NCBI RefSeq assembly: GCF_029633825.1
Contig: NZ_CP090641.1
Span: 2,666,001 to 2,730,000, forward strand
Origin: Burkholderia contaminans
GTDB lineage: Bacteria > Pseudomonadota > Gammaproteobacteria > Burkholderiales > Burkholderiaceae
Length of the DNA stretch: 64,000 bases
Direction: 5' to 3'
Numbering within the stretch: the stretch's first letter is position 1; every line of letters starts with the position of its first letter. Positions 36,501 through 44,965 of the stretch are shown one piece after another. The position numbers and the translations under genes were made by a program. A model generated the notes under the pieces. The model had not been told where the DNA came from. It worked only from the letters and a program-made list of their open reading frames with translations, and ran no database searches.

Positions 36501-37424
36501 TCACGCCGGCAGTGCGTCTTCGTCCTTTTTCCGGGCGTCGCCGTTCGGCAGCAACTGGCACGCGAGCAGGCCGGCCAGCATCAGCGCGCAGCCGACGAGC
36601 GCGCGCAGCGTCAGCGTTTCGCCGAGCGCGGCCCAGCCGGCGACTGCCGCGAATACGCCTTCCATGCTGAAGATCACGGCTGCGTGCGCGGGCGCCGCGT
36701 CGCGTTGCGCGACGACCTGCATCGTATAGCCGACCCCGACCGACAGCAGGCCGCCGTACAGCAGCGTCGGCAGCGCGTTGCGCAGCATCGTGCCGCTGAC
36801 CGGCTCGATGACGAGGCCGACCGCGAGGCACGCCGCGCCGCACACGACGAATTGCATGAACGCGAGCACGAGCGGATTGTGGCGCTTCGCGAAATGGCCG
36901 ACGGCCATCACGTGCGCGGCGATGATCACGGCGCCGGCGAGCTGGAACCAGTCGCCGTACAGCACCGAGAATTGCTCGTTGATGCTGAGGAAATACAGGC
37001 CGATCGCCGCGAGCAGCGCGCCGAACCACGTGCCCGGGCCGATCCGGTGACGGGCGAACACACCCATCAGCGGCACGATCACGACGTACAGCGAGCTGAT
37101 GAAGCCCGCGTTGGCGATGCGCGTGTACTGCAGGCCGATCTGCTGCAGCGAAATCGATACCGCCAGCAACCCGCCGAGTGCGAGGCCCGGCAGCAGCAGC
37201 GTCGGCTCACGGCGGATCGCCGCGAGCTGCGTGCGCGACGCCGTGTTCAGCATCAGCAGCGGCACCAGCACCAGCGCGCCGAGCAGGAAACGGAGCCCCG
37301 TGAACAGGAACGGCCCGATCACGTCGAGGCTCAGGCGCTGGGCGACGAACGCGGAACCCCAGATCGCGGCGGCGGCGAGCATCAGCAGGTTGGCTCGGAG
37401 GTGCTTGCGGGCTTCGGGCTTCAT
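36501..37424 (-). CDS. DMT-superfamily permease (EamA domains)
   Basis: An inner-membrane transporter of 307 residues with two EamA repeats and about ten helices. The N-terminal repeat opens with NLLMLAAAAIWGSAFVAQRLSL and the second has VAQRDAAPAHAAVIFSMEGVFAAVAGWAALGETLTLRALVG, the conserved end of EamA proteins. The substrate is unknown; relatives export amino acids or metabolites. Start ATG 37424 has AGAAG upstream. It lies just downstream of a LysR gene on the same strand, 41 bases away. Confidence 0.9.
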   Translation of the reverse strand: MKPEARKHLRANLLMLAAAAIWGSAFVAQRLSLDVIGPFLFTGLRFLLGALVLVPLLMLNTASRTQLAAIRREPTLLLPGLALGGLLAVSISLQQIGLQYTRIANAGFISSLYVVIVPLMGVFARHRIGPGTWFGALLAAIGLYFLSINEQFSVLYGDWFQLAGAVIIAAHVMAVGHFAKRHNPLVLAFMQFVVCGAACLAVGLVIEPVSGTMLRNALPTLLYGGLLSVGVGYTMQVVAQRDAAPAHAAVIFSMEGVFAAVAGWAALGETLTLRALVGCALMLAGLLACQLLPNGDARKKDEDALPA

Positions 37425-37465
37425 TGGAATTCTTCTGGAGATTGCGGGCGGCGGAACCCGTTAGT

Positions 37466-38323
37466 TTACGCCGAGATTGCAAGGCTGTCGGCAAACCTGC
37501 GCAACGCGGCGCCGGCACGTGCATCGCGCACGCGCGAATACAGCACGACCTGCGACAGCGGCAGCGGCGGCAGCCCGAATTTCGCGCCGACGTCGACCAG
37601 TGTGCGCGGCGCAACCCGCCGCGCCAGCGGGCAGACCGCGAGCCCCGCGGCGGCGGCGGCCGTGACCGCCGCCACGCCGCCGCCCGTGAAGCGCTCGCGC
37701 CACGGCCGTCCCGCATGGTCGAGCGCGCGCAGCGCGGCGGCCCGCACGCCGCACGGGCCGGCCAGCACCGCGAGCGGCAGCGGTTCGCCCGCGCGCGGTA
37801 CCCAGTCCGGCGCGGCGAGCCAGGCCAGCGGTTCGGAAAACAGCAGCGTGCCGTCCTCGCGCGGCGGGTCTTCGCCTGGCTCGTGCCGCACGATCACCGC
37901 ATCGAACCGGCGTTCGTCGTATTGCGCGAGCAGGTTCGTCGACGTGCCGAGATGCATTTCGAGCGACAACCCCGGATCCTGCCGATGCAGGCTCGTGAGC
38001 ACGGCCGGCAGGTCGGGCACGGCGACGTGCTCGCTGACGCCGAGCGACAGCCGATGCGTGCCGGCCGAGATCGCACCGAGCGCATGATCGTGCGCATCGA
38101 GCAGGGCGCGGGCGGCCGGCAGGAAATTCTCGCCGTCGGCGGCCAGCTTGACGACGCGTGGCGTACGCGCGAGCAGCGGCTTGCCGAGGTGGGCCTCGAG
38201 CCGCTTCAGCTTCAGGCTGACGGCCGATTGCGTGGTGCCGAGCGCATCGGCGGCGCGCGTGAAGCTGGCGAGATCGGCGACCAGCACGAACGCACGGACA
38301 GCATCGAGATCAAGGACTTTCAT
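37466..38323 (-). CDS. LysR-family transcriptional regulator
   Basis: A 285-residue regulator with the N-terminal winged HTH (AVRAFVLVADLASFTRAADALGTTQSAVSLKLKRLE) and a periplasmic-binding-like effector domain. Start ATG 38323. It diverges from the tautomerase gene across 115 bases that contain a perfect GATGAA-ATA-TTCATC repeat. LysR proteins usually bind such divergent gaps, so the tautomerase and possibly the downstream DMT permease are the likely targets. Confidence 0.9.
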   Translation of the reverse strand: MKVLDLDAVRAFVLVADLASFTRAADALGTTQSAVSLKLKRLEAHLGKPLLARTPRVVKLAADGENFLPAARALLDAHDHALGAISAGTHRLSLGVSEHVAVPDLPAVLTSLHRQDPGLSLEMHLGTSTNLLAQYDERRFDAVIVRHEPGEDPPREDGTLLFSEPLAWLAAPDWVPRAGEPLPLAVLAGPCGVRAAALRALDHAGRPWRERFTGGGVAAVTAAAAAGLAVCPLARRVAPRTLVDVGAKFGLPPLPLSQVVLYSRVRDARAGAALRRFADSLAISA

Positions 38324-38337
38324 TTTCGATGTAAATG

Positions 38338-38352
38338 GATGAAATATTCATC
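38338..38352. promoter_or_regulatory. candidate LysR operator
   Basis: GATGAA-ATA-TTCATC, a perfect 6+6 bp inverted repeat with T-N11-A-like geometry, lies 15 bp upstream of the LysR start and 87 bp before the tautomerase start. Confidence 0.55.
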
Positions 38353-38438
38353 AATGACTGTTCATTATAGTTTGGCGAGCCTAACCTGACGCTGAGTTTC
38401 CGTTCTTCAACGTCACCTTCACCGACAGGAGCAGGACC

Positions 38439-38822
38439 ATGCCCTTTACCCGTATTGCAGTTCGCGAAGGCAAGCCGGCCGCCTACCGTGCGGCGCTCGT
38501 CGACGGCGTGCATCGCGCGCTGATGCACACGTTCAACGTGCCCGAGGACGACATCTTCATGGTCGTCACCGAGCACGCGGCCGAGAATTTCGTGTTCGGT
38601 CGTCACTACCTCGATATCGAACGCAGCGACGATCTCGTGATGATCCAGATCACCGCGAACAACACGCGCACGCTCGAGCAGAAGCGGGCGCTGTACCGGG
38701 CGATCGCGGACAACCTCGCGCAGCAGCCGGGCGTGCGGCAGCAGGACGTATTCATCAGTCTTGTCGAGGTGCTGAAGGAGGACTGGTCGTTCGGCAACGG
38801 CCTCGCGCAATACGCCGTTTGA
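38439..38822 (+). CDS. tautomerase-superfamily protein
   Basis: A 127-residue tautomerase-fold protein. After removal of Met the N-terminal residue is Pro (MPFTRIAVREGK), the catalytic base of this superfamily. The length fits the longer Tautomerase_2-type members with a fused second beta-alpha-beta unit (DVFISLVEVLKEDWSFGNGLAQY) rather than the 62-residue oxalocrotonate tautomerase. GGAGCAGGACC precedes ATG 38439. Its substrate is unknown. It diverges from a LysR gene, its probable regulator. Confidence 0.85.
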   Translation: MPFTRIAVREGKPAAYRAALVDGVHRALMHTFNVPEDDIFMVVTEHAAENFVFGRHYLDIERSDDLVMIQITANNTRTLEQKRALYRAIADNLAQQPGVRQQDVFISLVEVLKEDWSFGNGLAQYAV

Positions 38823-38948
38823 CCTGCGACAGCGCGACAGGGCCAGATCGTCGCCTGCGAGTTTTCGCGACGTGTACTATGGAAGCAGCTTCACGGGTGA
38901 CGCCGGCGCGATCGATGCGCCGGCAGTTCTTCATGTGCAGGAGCCTCC

Positions 38949-40583
38949 ATGTCGCGTGTGCTGGAAATCGTGTTGTCGCTGTCGCTGGAAGGGTGGCCGG
39001 TCAAGGCCGCGAGTCGCGCCCGCGGGGCGCAGCGTGATTTCGGCGCTGAACTCGTGCGCGCGTGGCGGATCTGCCCGCAGGTCCGGATGCGCCGCGGCCA
39101 CGAGCGCGTGACGATCGAGCCGTGCCAGATCGAGGAGGCCGAGTCGAGCCCAGGCGCGAACTGGTGGACGTGGGTCGAGTCGAACGCACATGGAAGGCGT
39201 GTGGTCGCGTCGCGCACGAAGGCGTTTGCGCCAGGCGTGACTGCGCGCGAACTGTTCGACGCGGAGCATGAGGGCATCGCCGTCGCGATGCCGCTGCCCG
39301 TGCCCGAGGCGGCTGCCGCGGCCGAGGCCGATGCACCTGCCGACGAAGCGGATGGCGTCGCGCCCGACGCCGCAGTGCCCCCGGCCTCAGGCGTGCAGCC
39401 GGAATCGTCGGCGCTGCGCCTCGTCAGCGAACGGCGGCGCGGGCGCTGGGCCGACGACAGCGGCGTCGTGGTCGAGATGACGCTTGACGACGTCACGCTG
39501 CATCGCGGCAGCGAGCCGCCGCGCCGCTACGTCGAGCTGCGCCTTGCCGCGCCCGACTGGGAAACCTTGCCCGCGCGTACCGCCGCGCTGCATGCGCTGT
39601 TTGCCGCGGCGCGCGAATTGAGCGGCGCGTGGCCCGCATTCGTGCAGCTCACGAGCGTGATCGATCGCGCATGCGCGGCCGAGCCGGCCGCCGACGGGGC
39701 CGTCAAGGCCAGGCTCGTCGACCTGACCGGCGTGCGCACGCAGCGCGCCGCGCTGTTCGCGCTGTCCGGCGACATCACCGCGCAATGGCTCGGCAACGAG
39801 GGCGGGGTGCTCGAGCACGACGATCCCGAATTCGTGCACCAGATGCGTGTCGCGCTGCGCCGCCTGCGCACGCTGATGCGCTTCTTCCCGCGCTTTGCCG
39901 ATCGCCAGTGGCGCGACACGCTCGGTGTCGACCTGCGCTGGCTTGCGTCGCTGCTCGGCACGGTGCGTGACTGGGACGTGTTCGCGACCGAAAGCCTGCC
40001 CGCACTGATCGCGGCCGACGGCGGCGACGGCGAGTGGAACGGTACGCTCGACGCCGCGCGCGCGCAGTGCGCGGCCGCGCGGGTCGAGTTGCGGCAGGCG
40101 CTGCATTCGGCTCGCTATGCGCGGCTCACGCTCGGCTGGCTCGAGTGGCTGAGCTCGCTTGCGCTGCCGGCCGCCGAAGACGGCGACGCGCCCTCGCTGC
40201 GGCGCCACGCGACGAAGCGCGTGCGGCGGCTGTTCGGTCATCTGTACGCGTCGCCGTCGCTGACGTCGCTCGATACGGCCGCGCGCCATCAGGTGCGGAT
40301 CGATGCGAAGCGGCTGCGCTATGCGCTCGAATTCTTCGCGTCGCTGGCGTCGCGCCGCACGCGCACCGAGACGGTCAAGACGCTCACGCGCGTGCAGAGC
40401 GTGCTCGGCGAAGCGAACGACACGATGGTCGCGCTGCAGCACCTCGAAAAATTGGCTGCGCCGCCGTACCAGCTCGGTTTCGTGCGTGGCTACGGCGCGG
40501 CGCTCGAACAGCGCGCGGCGCGCGACGCCGAAACGCTGCTGGCCAGCCTGCGGCCGCCGAAGCTCGACGGCAAGCCCGGTTGA
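38949..40583 (+). CDS. CHAD-domain protein with a CYTH-like N-terminal region
   Basis: A 544-residue protein. The C-terminal half is a CHAD domain: helical, rich in Arg/His, with FVHQMRVALRRLRTLMRFF and HQVRIDAKRLRYALEFFASL, residues that in studied CHADs bind polyphosphate. The N-terminal part (residues 1-210) sits where a CYTH triphosphatase domain is usual, but I cannot see the ExExK motif. It also holds an Ala/Pro/Glu-rich linker around 115-155. GGAG precedes ATG 38949. A role in polyphosphate granules is plausible from the family. Confidence 0.8.
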   Translation: MSRVLEIVLSLSLEGWPVKAASRARGAQRDFGAELVRAWRICPQVRMRRGHERVTIEPCQIEEAESSPGANWWTWVESNAHGRRVVASRTKAFAPGVTARELFDAEHEGIAVAMPLPVPEAAAAAEADAPADEADGVAPDAAVPPASGVQPESSALRLVSERRRGRWADDSGVVVEMTLDDVTLHRGSEPPRRYVELRLAAPDWETLPARTAALHALFAAARELSGAWPAFVQLTSVIDRACAAEPAADGAVKARLVDLTGVRTQRAALFALSGDITAQWLGNEGGVLEHDDPEFVHQMRVALRRLRTLMRFFPRFADRQWRDTLGVDLRWLASLLGTVRDWDVFATESLPALIAADGGDGEWNGTLDAARAQCAAARVELRQALHSARYARLTLGWLEWLSSLALPAAEDGDAPSLRRHATKRVRRLFGHLYASPSLTSLDTAARHQVRIDAKRLRYALEFFASLASRRTRTETVKTLTRVQSVLGEANDTMVALQHLEKLAAPPYQLGFVRGYGAALEQRAARDAETLLASLRPPKLDGKPG

Positions 40584-40631
40584 CTGGCCCGCGCTGACTA
40601 TAATGGCCGCCCGATTCCCGCACGCATCCCG

Positions 40632-41468
40632 ATGACCGACGCACCGCATTCTTCCCCGTCTGCCGAACCGCTCGAACTGGGCGGTGAGCTGTGGCTGCGC
40701 GCCGGCGAGCAGACGCTCGGCGGCACCACGCGCATCGCGTTGCTCGCGGCGATCGGCGACACCGGTTCGATCACGCGCGCGGCGAAGGCCGTCGGCCTCA
40801 GCTACAAGGCTGCGTGGGATGCGGTCGACACGATGAACAACCTTGCCGGCGAACCGCTCGTCGCGCGTTCGACGGGCGGCAAGGGCGGAGGCGGCACGAC
40901 GCTGACGCCGCGCGCCACGTCGCTGATCGCCGCGTTCCGTACGATCGAGCGCGAGCATCGCCGGTTCATCGAGGCCGCGAGCGCGGCCGTGGCCGGGTTC
41001 GACGTCGACTGGGCGCTGATCGGCCGGATCGGGATGAAGACCAGCGCGCGCAACCAGTTGTTCGGCAAGGTCGCATCGATCGTGCGCGGCACCGTCAACG
41101 ACGAGGTCACGCTCGCGTTGCCCGGCGGACAGCCGATCGTGGCCGTGCTGACGCACGAAAGCGCCGATGCGCTCGGCCTGCAGGTCGGCGCGGACGCCTG
41201 CGCGCTGGTGAAGGCGTCGTGGGTCGTGCTTGCGGTCGACGATGGCGAGCACGAGTTGAAGGTGTCCGCACGGAACCAGTTGCGCGGCAGTGTGGAGACC
41301 GTCGCGGCGGGCGCGGTGAACAGCGAGGTGACGCTGGCGCTCGACGGCGGCGGGACGCTGACGGCCGTCGTGACCAACGAGAGCGTCGCTGCACTGCAGC
41401 TCGACGCCGGCAGGCCGGCGATCGCGCTGTTCAAGGCGTCGAGCGTGATTCTTGCGGTGACGGGCTGA
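40632..41468 (+). CDS. modE: ModE, molybdate-responsive transcriptional regulator
   Basis: It binds molybdate and represses molybdate uptake genes. The 278-residue protein has an N-terminal winged HTH (RIALLAAIGDTGSITRAAKAVGLSYKAAWDAVDTM) and, from residue 135, two tandem Mop/TOBE domains. Each domain begins with a SARNQL motif, the molybdate-binding loop. A TATAAT box at 40599-40604 overlaps the end of the CHAD gene and may be its -10 element. It converges on modABC, whose upstream region carries a ModE-like box. Confidence 0.93.
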   Translation: MTDAPHSSPSAEPLELGGELWLRAGEQTLGGTTRIALLAAIGDTGSITRAAKAVGLSYKAAWDAVDTMNNLAGEPLVARSTGGKGGGGTTLTPRATSLIAAFRTIEREHRRFIEAASAAVAGFDVDWALIGRIGMKTSARNQLFGKVASIVRGTVNDEVTLALPGGQPIVAVLTHESADALGLQVGADACALVKASWVVLAVDDGEHELKVSARNQLRGSVETVAAGAVNSEVTLALDGGGTLTAVVTNESVAALQLDAGRPAIALFKASSVILAVTG

Positions 41469-41515
41469 CGAAGCAGGCCGGGCGGCGCGCGTCGACGATC
41501 ATGTGACGGGCGGGG

Positions 41516-41556
41516 CGAAGCCGGCATCGCACAGCGCCTGCACGGCTCCGGCTTCG
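41516..41556 (+). terminator. candidate terminator after modE
   Basis: CGAAGCCGG (41516-41524) pairs with CCGGCTTCG (41548-41556), with a 23-base loop, followed by TTTCC. The long loop makes this tentative. Confidence 0.35.
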
Positions 41557-41635
41557 TTTCCGCTTTCAGCCTATGCCGCTACACGCGGCTTCTCTCAGGA
41601 TCCAACCTGCCTGCCACGACCACGGCCTCGCGCGC

Positions 41636-42337
41636 TCACATGACGCGCGTCGGCCACTCGGCGTGCGGCGGAGTCGCCTGCACGCGTCCTTCGCTCAACT
41701 GCACGACCTGGTCGCCGAACGCGGCGACATCGTCGGGATCGTGCGAGATCAGCACCATCGGGATATCGAGCCGCGCCTGCAGCTCCGCGAGTTCGTGACG
41801 CATGCGCTGGCGCATGGCACCGTCTAGCGCCGCGAACGGTTCGTCGAGCAGCAAAATCCGCGGTTGCGCGACCAGTGCGCGCGCCAGCGCGACGCGCTGT
41901 TTCTGCCCGCCCGACAATTGCGATGGATACTGCCCCGCGAGCGCTTCGAGATCGAACGCCTGCAGCCAGTACGCGACTTCCGGCGGCACCGCTTTCGCGC
42001 GCGGGTTGCGCAGCCCCGACGTGAGCCCGAATGCAATGTTCTGGCGCACGTTCAGATGCGGAAACAGCGCGTAATCCTGGAACAGGTACGCGACGCGCCG
42101 CTCGCGGGTCGGCACGTCGATGCGGCGCGCGGCGTCGAACAGCGGTTCGTCGTTCAGCGTGATCGTACCTTCGTCGGGCGACAGCAGGCCGGCGATTGCC
42201 TGCAGCGTCATGCTCTTGCCCGCACCGGACGGCCCGAACAGCACGACGCGCTGCGTCGTTGCCGTGAACGACACGTCGAGCGTGAAGCGTCGCTCGGCGT
42301 TTGCGTAGGTCTTGCGGATATCGACGACGAGGCTCAT
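41636..42337 (-). CDS. modC: ModC, molybdate ABC transporter ATPase (short form)
   Basis: The ATPase of the molybdate importer, energising ModB. Walker A is GPSGAGKSMT near residue 36, the ABC signature LSGGQKQRVALARAL and Walker B ILLLDEPFAALD follow in order, then the H-loop ISHD. At 233 residues it lacks the C-terminal Mop/TOBE regulatory domain present in the roughly 350-residue E. coli ModC. It is the last gene of modABC, 55 bases downstream of modB, and meets modE head-on. Confidence 0.9.
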   Translation of the reverse strand: MSLVVDIRKTYANAERRFTLDVSFTATTQRVVLFGPSGAGKSMTLQAIAGLLSPDEGTITLNDEPLFDAARRIDVPTRERRVAYLFQDYALFPHLNVRQNIAFGLTSGLRNPRAKAVPPEVAYWLQAFDLEALAGQYPSQLSGGQKQRVALARALVAQPRILLLDEPFAALDGAMRQRMRHELAELQARLDIPMVLISHDPDDVAAFGDQVVQLSEGRVQATPPHAEWPTRVM

Positions 42338-42392
42338 GCGCGCCTCCGCCGAAGCCGCTCGACCGCGAAAGACGATGAACGAGGCGAGCGCT

Positions 42393-43070
42393 TCATGTCA
42401 GCTGGCTCCGCCGGGCGCGCGACGGCACGAGCCAGCCGGTCGCGAGCAGTACGAGCACGCAGGTGATCGACGTCACCAGCACGAGGAAGTTGGCGGTGCT
42501 GTCGTCGCCGGCCTGCACGGCCGCGTAGATCGCGACCGACAGCGTCTGCGTGCGGCCGGGCAGGTTGCCCGCGATCATCAGCGTCGCGCCGAACTCGCCG
42601 AGCGCGCGTGCGAACGCGAGCAGCGCGCCCGCGAGAATGCCGCGCGTGGCGAGCGGCAGGGTCACGCGGAAAAACACCGCGACTTCGCCGAGCCCGAGCG
42701 TGCGCGCGGCGCGTTCGAGGTGCGGATCGACGCCTTCGAACGCCGCCCGTGCCGACTTCAGGATCAATGGAAACGCGACGACCATCGATGCGATCACCGC
42801 GCCTTGCCACGTGAAGACGAGCTCGATCCCGAGCTTGTCGAGCCATGCGCCGAACACGCCGCGCCGGCCGAGCAGCACGAGCAGGTAATAGCCGAGTACC
42901 GTCGGCGGCAGCACGAGCGGCAGCGTCAGCACGGAATCGACGACGTCCCGCAGCGGCGAGCGCCAGCGCGCGAGCATGAACGCGGCCGCGACGCCGAGCA
43001 CGATGTCGAGCGCGGTTGCCCAGCCGGCAACCTTCAACGACAGCAGCAGCGGTACCCAGGCGTCTTGCAT
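42393..43070 (-). CDS. modB: ModB, molybdate ABC transporter permease
   Basis: The inner-membrane channel of the molybdate importer, 225 residues with five or six hydrophobic helices. The cytoplasmic coupling loop with the EAA-type motif is visible as EGVDPHLERAARTLGLGEVAVFFRVTLPL, followed by ALGEFGATLMIAGNLPGRTQT, a hallmark of ModB. The start at ATG 43070 is ten bases after modA ends, so the two are cotranscribed. Confidence 0.93.
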   Translation of the reverse strand: MQDAWVPLLLSLKVAGWATALDIVLGVAAAFMLARWRSPLRDVVDSVLTLPLVLPPTVLGYYLLVLLGRRGVFGAWLDKLGIELVFTWQGAVIASMVVAFPLILKSARAAFEGVDPHLERAARTLGLGEVAVFFRVTLPLATRGILAGALLAFARALGEFGATLMIAGNLPGRTQTLSVAIYAAVQAGDDSTANFLVLVTSITCVLVLLATGWLVPSRARRSQLT

Positions 43071-43080
43071 CGCGCTACGC

Positions 43081-43881
43081 TCACTTGCCCGCGGGCTTGA
43101 AGCCGAACGTCGAGAGCACGGCCTGGCCCTGCGGCGACGCGACGAAGTCGATGAACGACTGCGCCTGCGCGGCGTGGCGGCTGTCCTTGACCACGGCGAT
43201 CGGATAGGTGATGGCCGTCTTCGTCGGCACGGTCAGCGCGACTTTCACGCGGCCCGGCATGATCGCGGCGTCGGTACCGAACACGAAGCCCGCATCGACC
43301 TCGCCGCGCGCGACATAGTCGAGGCTCTGGCGCACGTTGGCGGCCAGCACGCCCTTCGCGCTGACGGCGTCCCACAGGCCGGCCGCGCGCAGCGCGCCTT
43401 CCGTGTAGCGACCGACCGGCACCGATGCCGGGTCGCCATACGCGATGCGCTTCACGCCGGGCGCGGTCAGGTCGTTCAACGACTTCGGTGCGGTGGCCTT
43501 GCTGTCCGCCGGCACGATCAGCACGAGCGAATTCGCCGCGAAATCGCGACGCGTGCCGGGCACGATCACCTTTTCGTCGGCCGCGCGATCCATCGCCTTC
43601 TGGTCGGCCGACGCGAACACGTCGGCCGGCGCGCCCTTGGCGATCTGCTGCATCAGCACGTCCGACGCGCCGAAGTTGAACAGCACCCTGGTATCCGGAT
43701 GCTGCTTCTCGTACGCATCGCCGACGGCCTTGAACGCGTTCGTCAGGCTGGCGGCGGCCGACACGACCAGTTCGTCTGCTGCGGAAGCGGGCGCGCTGAA
43801 CGCGATGCCGGCAGCGGCAAGCGTGGCGATCGGCAGCAGGCGAAGCAGGGTGCGGCGAAGCGGACGGACGGTTGAGCGCAT
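43081..43881 (-). CDS. modA: ModA, periplasmic molybdate-binding protein
   Basis: It captures molybdate in the periplasm for ModBC. The 266-residue protein has a Sec signal peptide ending PASAA and the typical opening ELVVSAAASLTNAFKAVGDAYE, whose serines bind the oxyanion. FGASDVLMQQIAKGAPADVFASAD and the late DFVASPQGQAVL also fit. I take ATG 43881 as start because it gives a normal signal peptide; an upstream ATG at 43956 would run over the ModE-like box. It heads modABC. Confidence 0.93.
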   Translation of the reverse strand: MRSTVRPLRRTLLRLLPIATLAAAGIAFSAPASAADELVVSAAASLTNAFKAVGDAYEKQHPDTRVLFNFGASDVLMQQIAKGAPADVFASADQKAMDRAADEKVIVPGTRRDFAANSLVLIVPADSKATAPKSLNDLTAPGVKRIAYGDPASVPVGRYTEGALRAAGLWDAVSAKGVLAANVRQSLDYVARGEVDAGFVFGTDAAIMPGRVKVALTVPTKTAITYPIAVVKDSRHAAQAQSFIDFVASPQGQAVLSTFGFKPAGK

Positions 43882-43915
43882 GGTGGAGTCGTTTCGAACG
43901 GGTGGAAACCGTAAT

Positions 43916-43939
43916 CGTAATATAGGGCGGGTTATAACG
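43916..43939. promoter_or_regulatory. ModE-like box upstream of modA
   Basis: CGTAATATA-N6-GTTATAACG is an imperfect inverted repeat (6 of 9 positions pair) resembling the ModE operator, two TATA-type half-sites about one helical turn apart. It begins 35 bp upstream of the modA start, where ModE would block transcription. Confidence 0.55.
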
Positions 43940-44018
43940 CTCGACATAGTGCTCATGCGGCCGCGCGCATGGAATGGTCAGACCTGAAAAGGGGCGGGCG
44001 TAACGGCCGGGCGGCCGG

Positions 44019-44717
44019 TCACGTACGGAGCGTTTGCGGCGACGACCGGGTGCGCTGCAGCGACGACGGCTGCGATGCGGGGCGGTAGTTCGGGTTGGCC
44101 TTCCAGCGCGCACGGACGAACGGGCGCTCGTGGCCCGACAGTTGCAGCGCCACCTTGGTGACCCAGCGGTGCGACGGCACTGTGATGCCGTGCAGCGCCA
44201 CCGTGACGAGCGCGAGGCTTGCGACGACCGCGGGCACCGACCAGCGGTGCGGCACCGCGCGCCACGAACCGGCGATGAACGCGAGCGCGGCGATCGCGCC
44301 GACGATGCAGCCGGTGATCGATTCGGACGGCGAATGGGCGTCGAGTGCGACGCGCGACACGCCGACCGCGACGCCGGCCGCGAGCCCGAGCGCGATGCCG
44401 GCGAGTCGCACTGGCGCGCGGGTGCGGATCAGCGCCAGGAAAATCGCGACCGGATAGACCGACGTCGACAGCATCGCATGGCCGCTGAACCCCGTGAAAT
44501 CCCACTTGCGGATGCCGATCCCCCAGCCGAGGAACGCGATCTTCGTGAGCGCGACCACGCCGATCGCGGCTGCGAGCACGCCGAGCCACGCCGCCGCGCG
44601 TTGCCACGAGTAGCCGAGCGTGAGCCAGACGGCGATCGTGATCGCGAGCGGCAAGGTCAGGCCGGCGCCGCCGAACGCGGTGATCATGATCCACAGGTGA
44701 GACGACAGGTCGAACAT
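44019..44717 (-). CDS. PAP2-family membrane phosphatase
   Basis: A 232-residue inner-membrane lipid or pyrophosphate phosphatase. The PAP2 motifs are SGHAM near residue 79 (catalytic His) and SRVALDAHSPSESITG near 121-136, where Arg and His complete the site. About six hydrophobic helices surround them. The last 40 residues are polar and basic and may be a cytoplasmic tail. Start ATG 44717. Candidate substrates are undecaprenyl pyrophosphate or phosphatidic acid; sequence does not choose. Confidence 0.85.
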   Translation of the reverse strand: MFDLSSHLWIMITAFGGAGLTLPLAITIAVWLTLGYSWQRAAAWLGVLAAAIGVVALTKIAFLGWGIGIRKWDFTGFSGHAMLSTSVYPVAIFLALIRTRAPVRLAGIALGLAAGVAVGVSRVALDAHSPSESITGCIVGAIAALAFIAGSWRAVPHRWSVPAVVASLALVTVALHGITVPSHRWVTKVALQLSGHERPFVRARWKANPNYRPASQPSSLQRTRSSPQTLRT

Positions 44718-44965
44718 CGGGAAGGGGACGAACGAAGGCGGGGAAGATGCTTAAATCAACGCGCGAGCCGGGAAGAACGACTACAACGGATACAAGCGGC
44801 GAAGCCCCAGTATAGCGCCGCGTGCGCACGAGCCCCGTTTTTTGCGCGGGCGGGAACTATCCGCGCGCAGGAAAAATCCCATAAACAATGTTATGGTGCA
44901 TTGCACAAAGACGAACGATGCATCCGTTGTGGTGCCCTTATTTTTCCTGACTGCGAGCCCGATCG

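Noticed and set aside
40580..40604. TTGACT and TATAAT as a full sigma-70 promoter for modE
   Set aside because: The spacer is only 13 bases, too short; only the -10 box is kept as a possibility.
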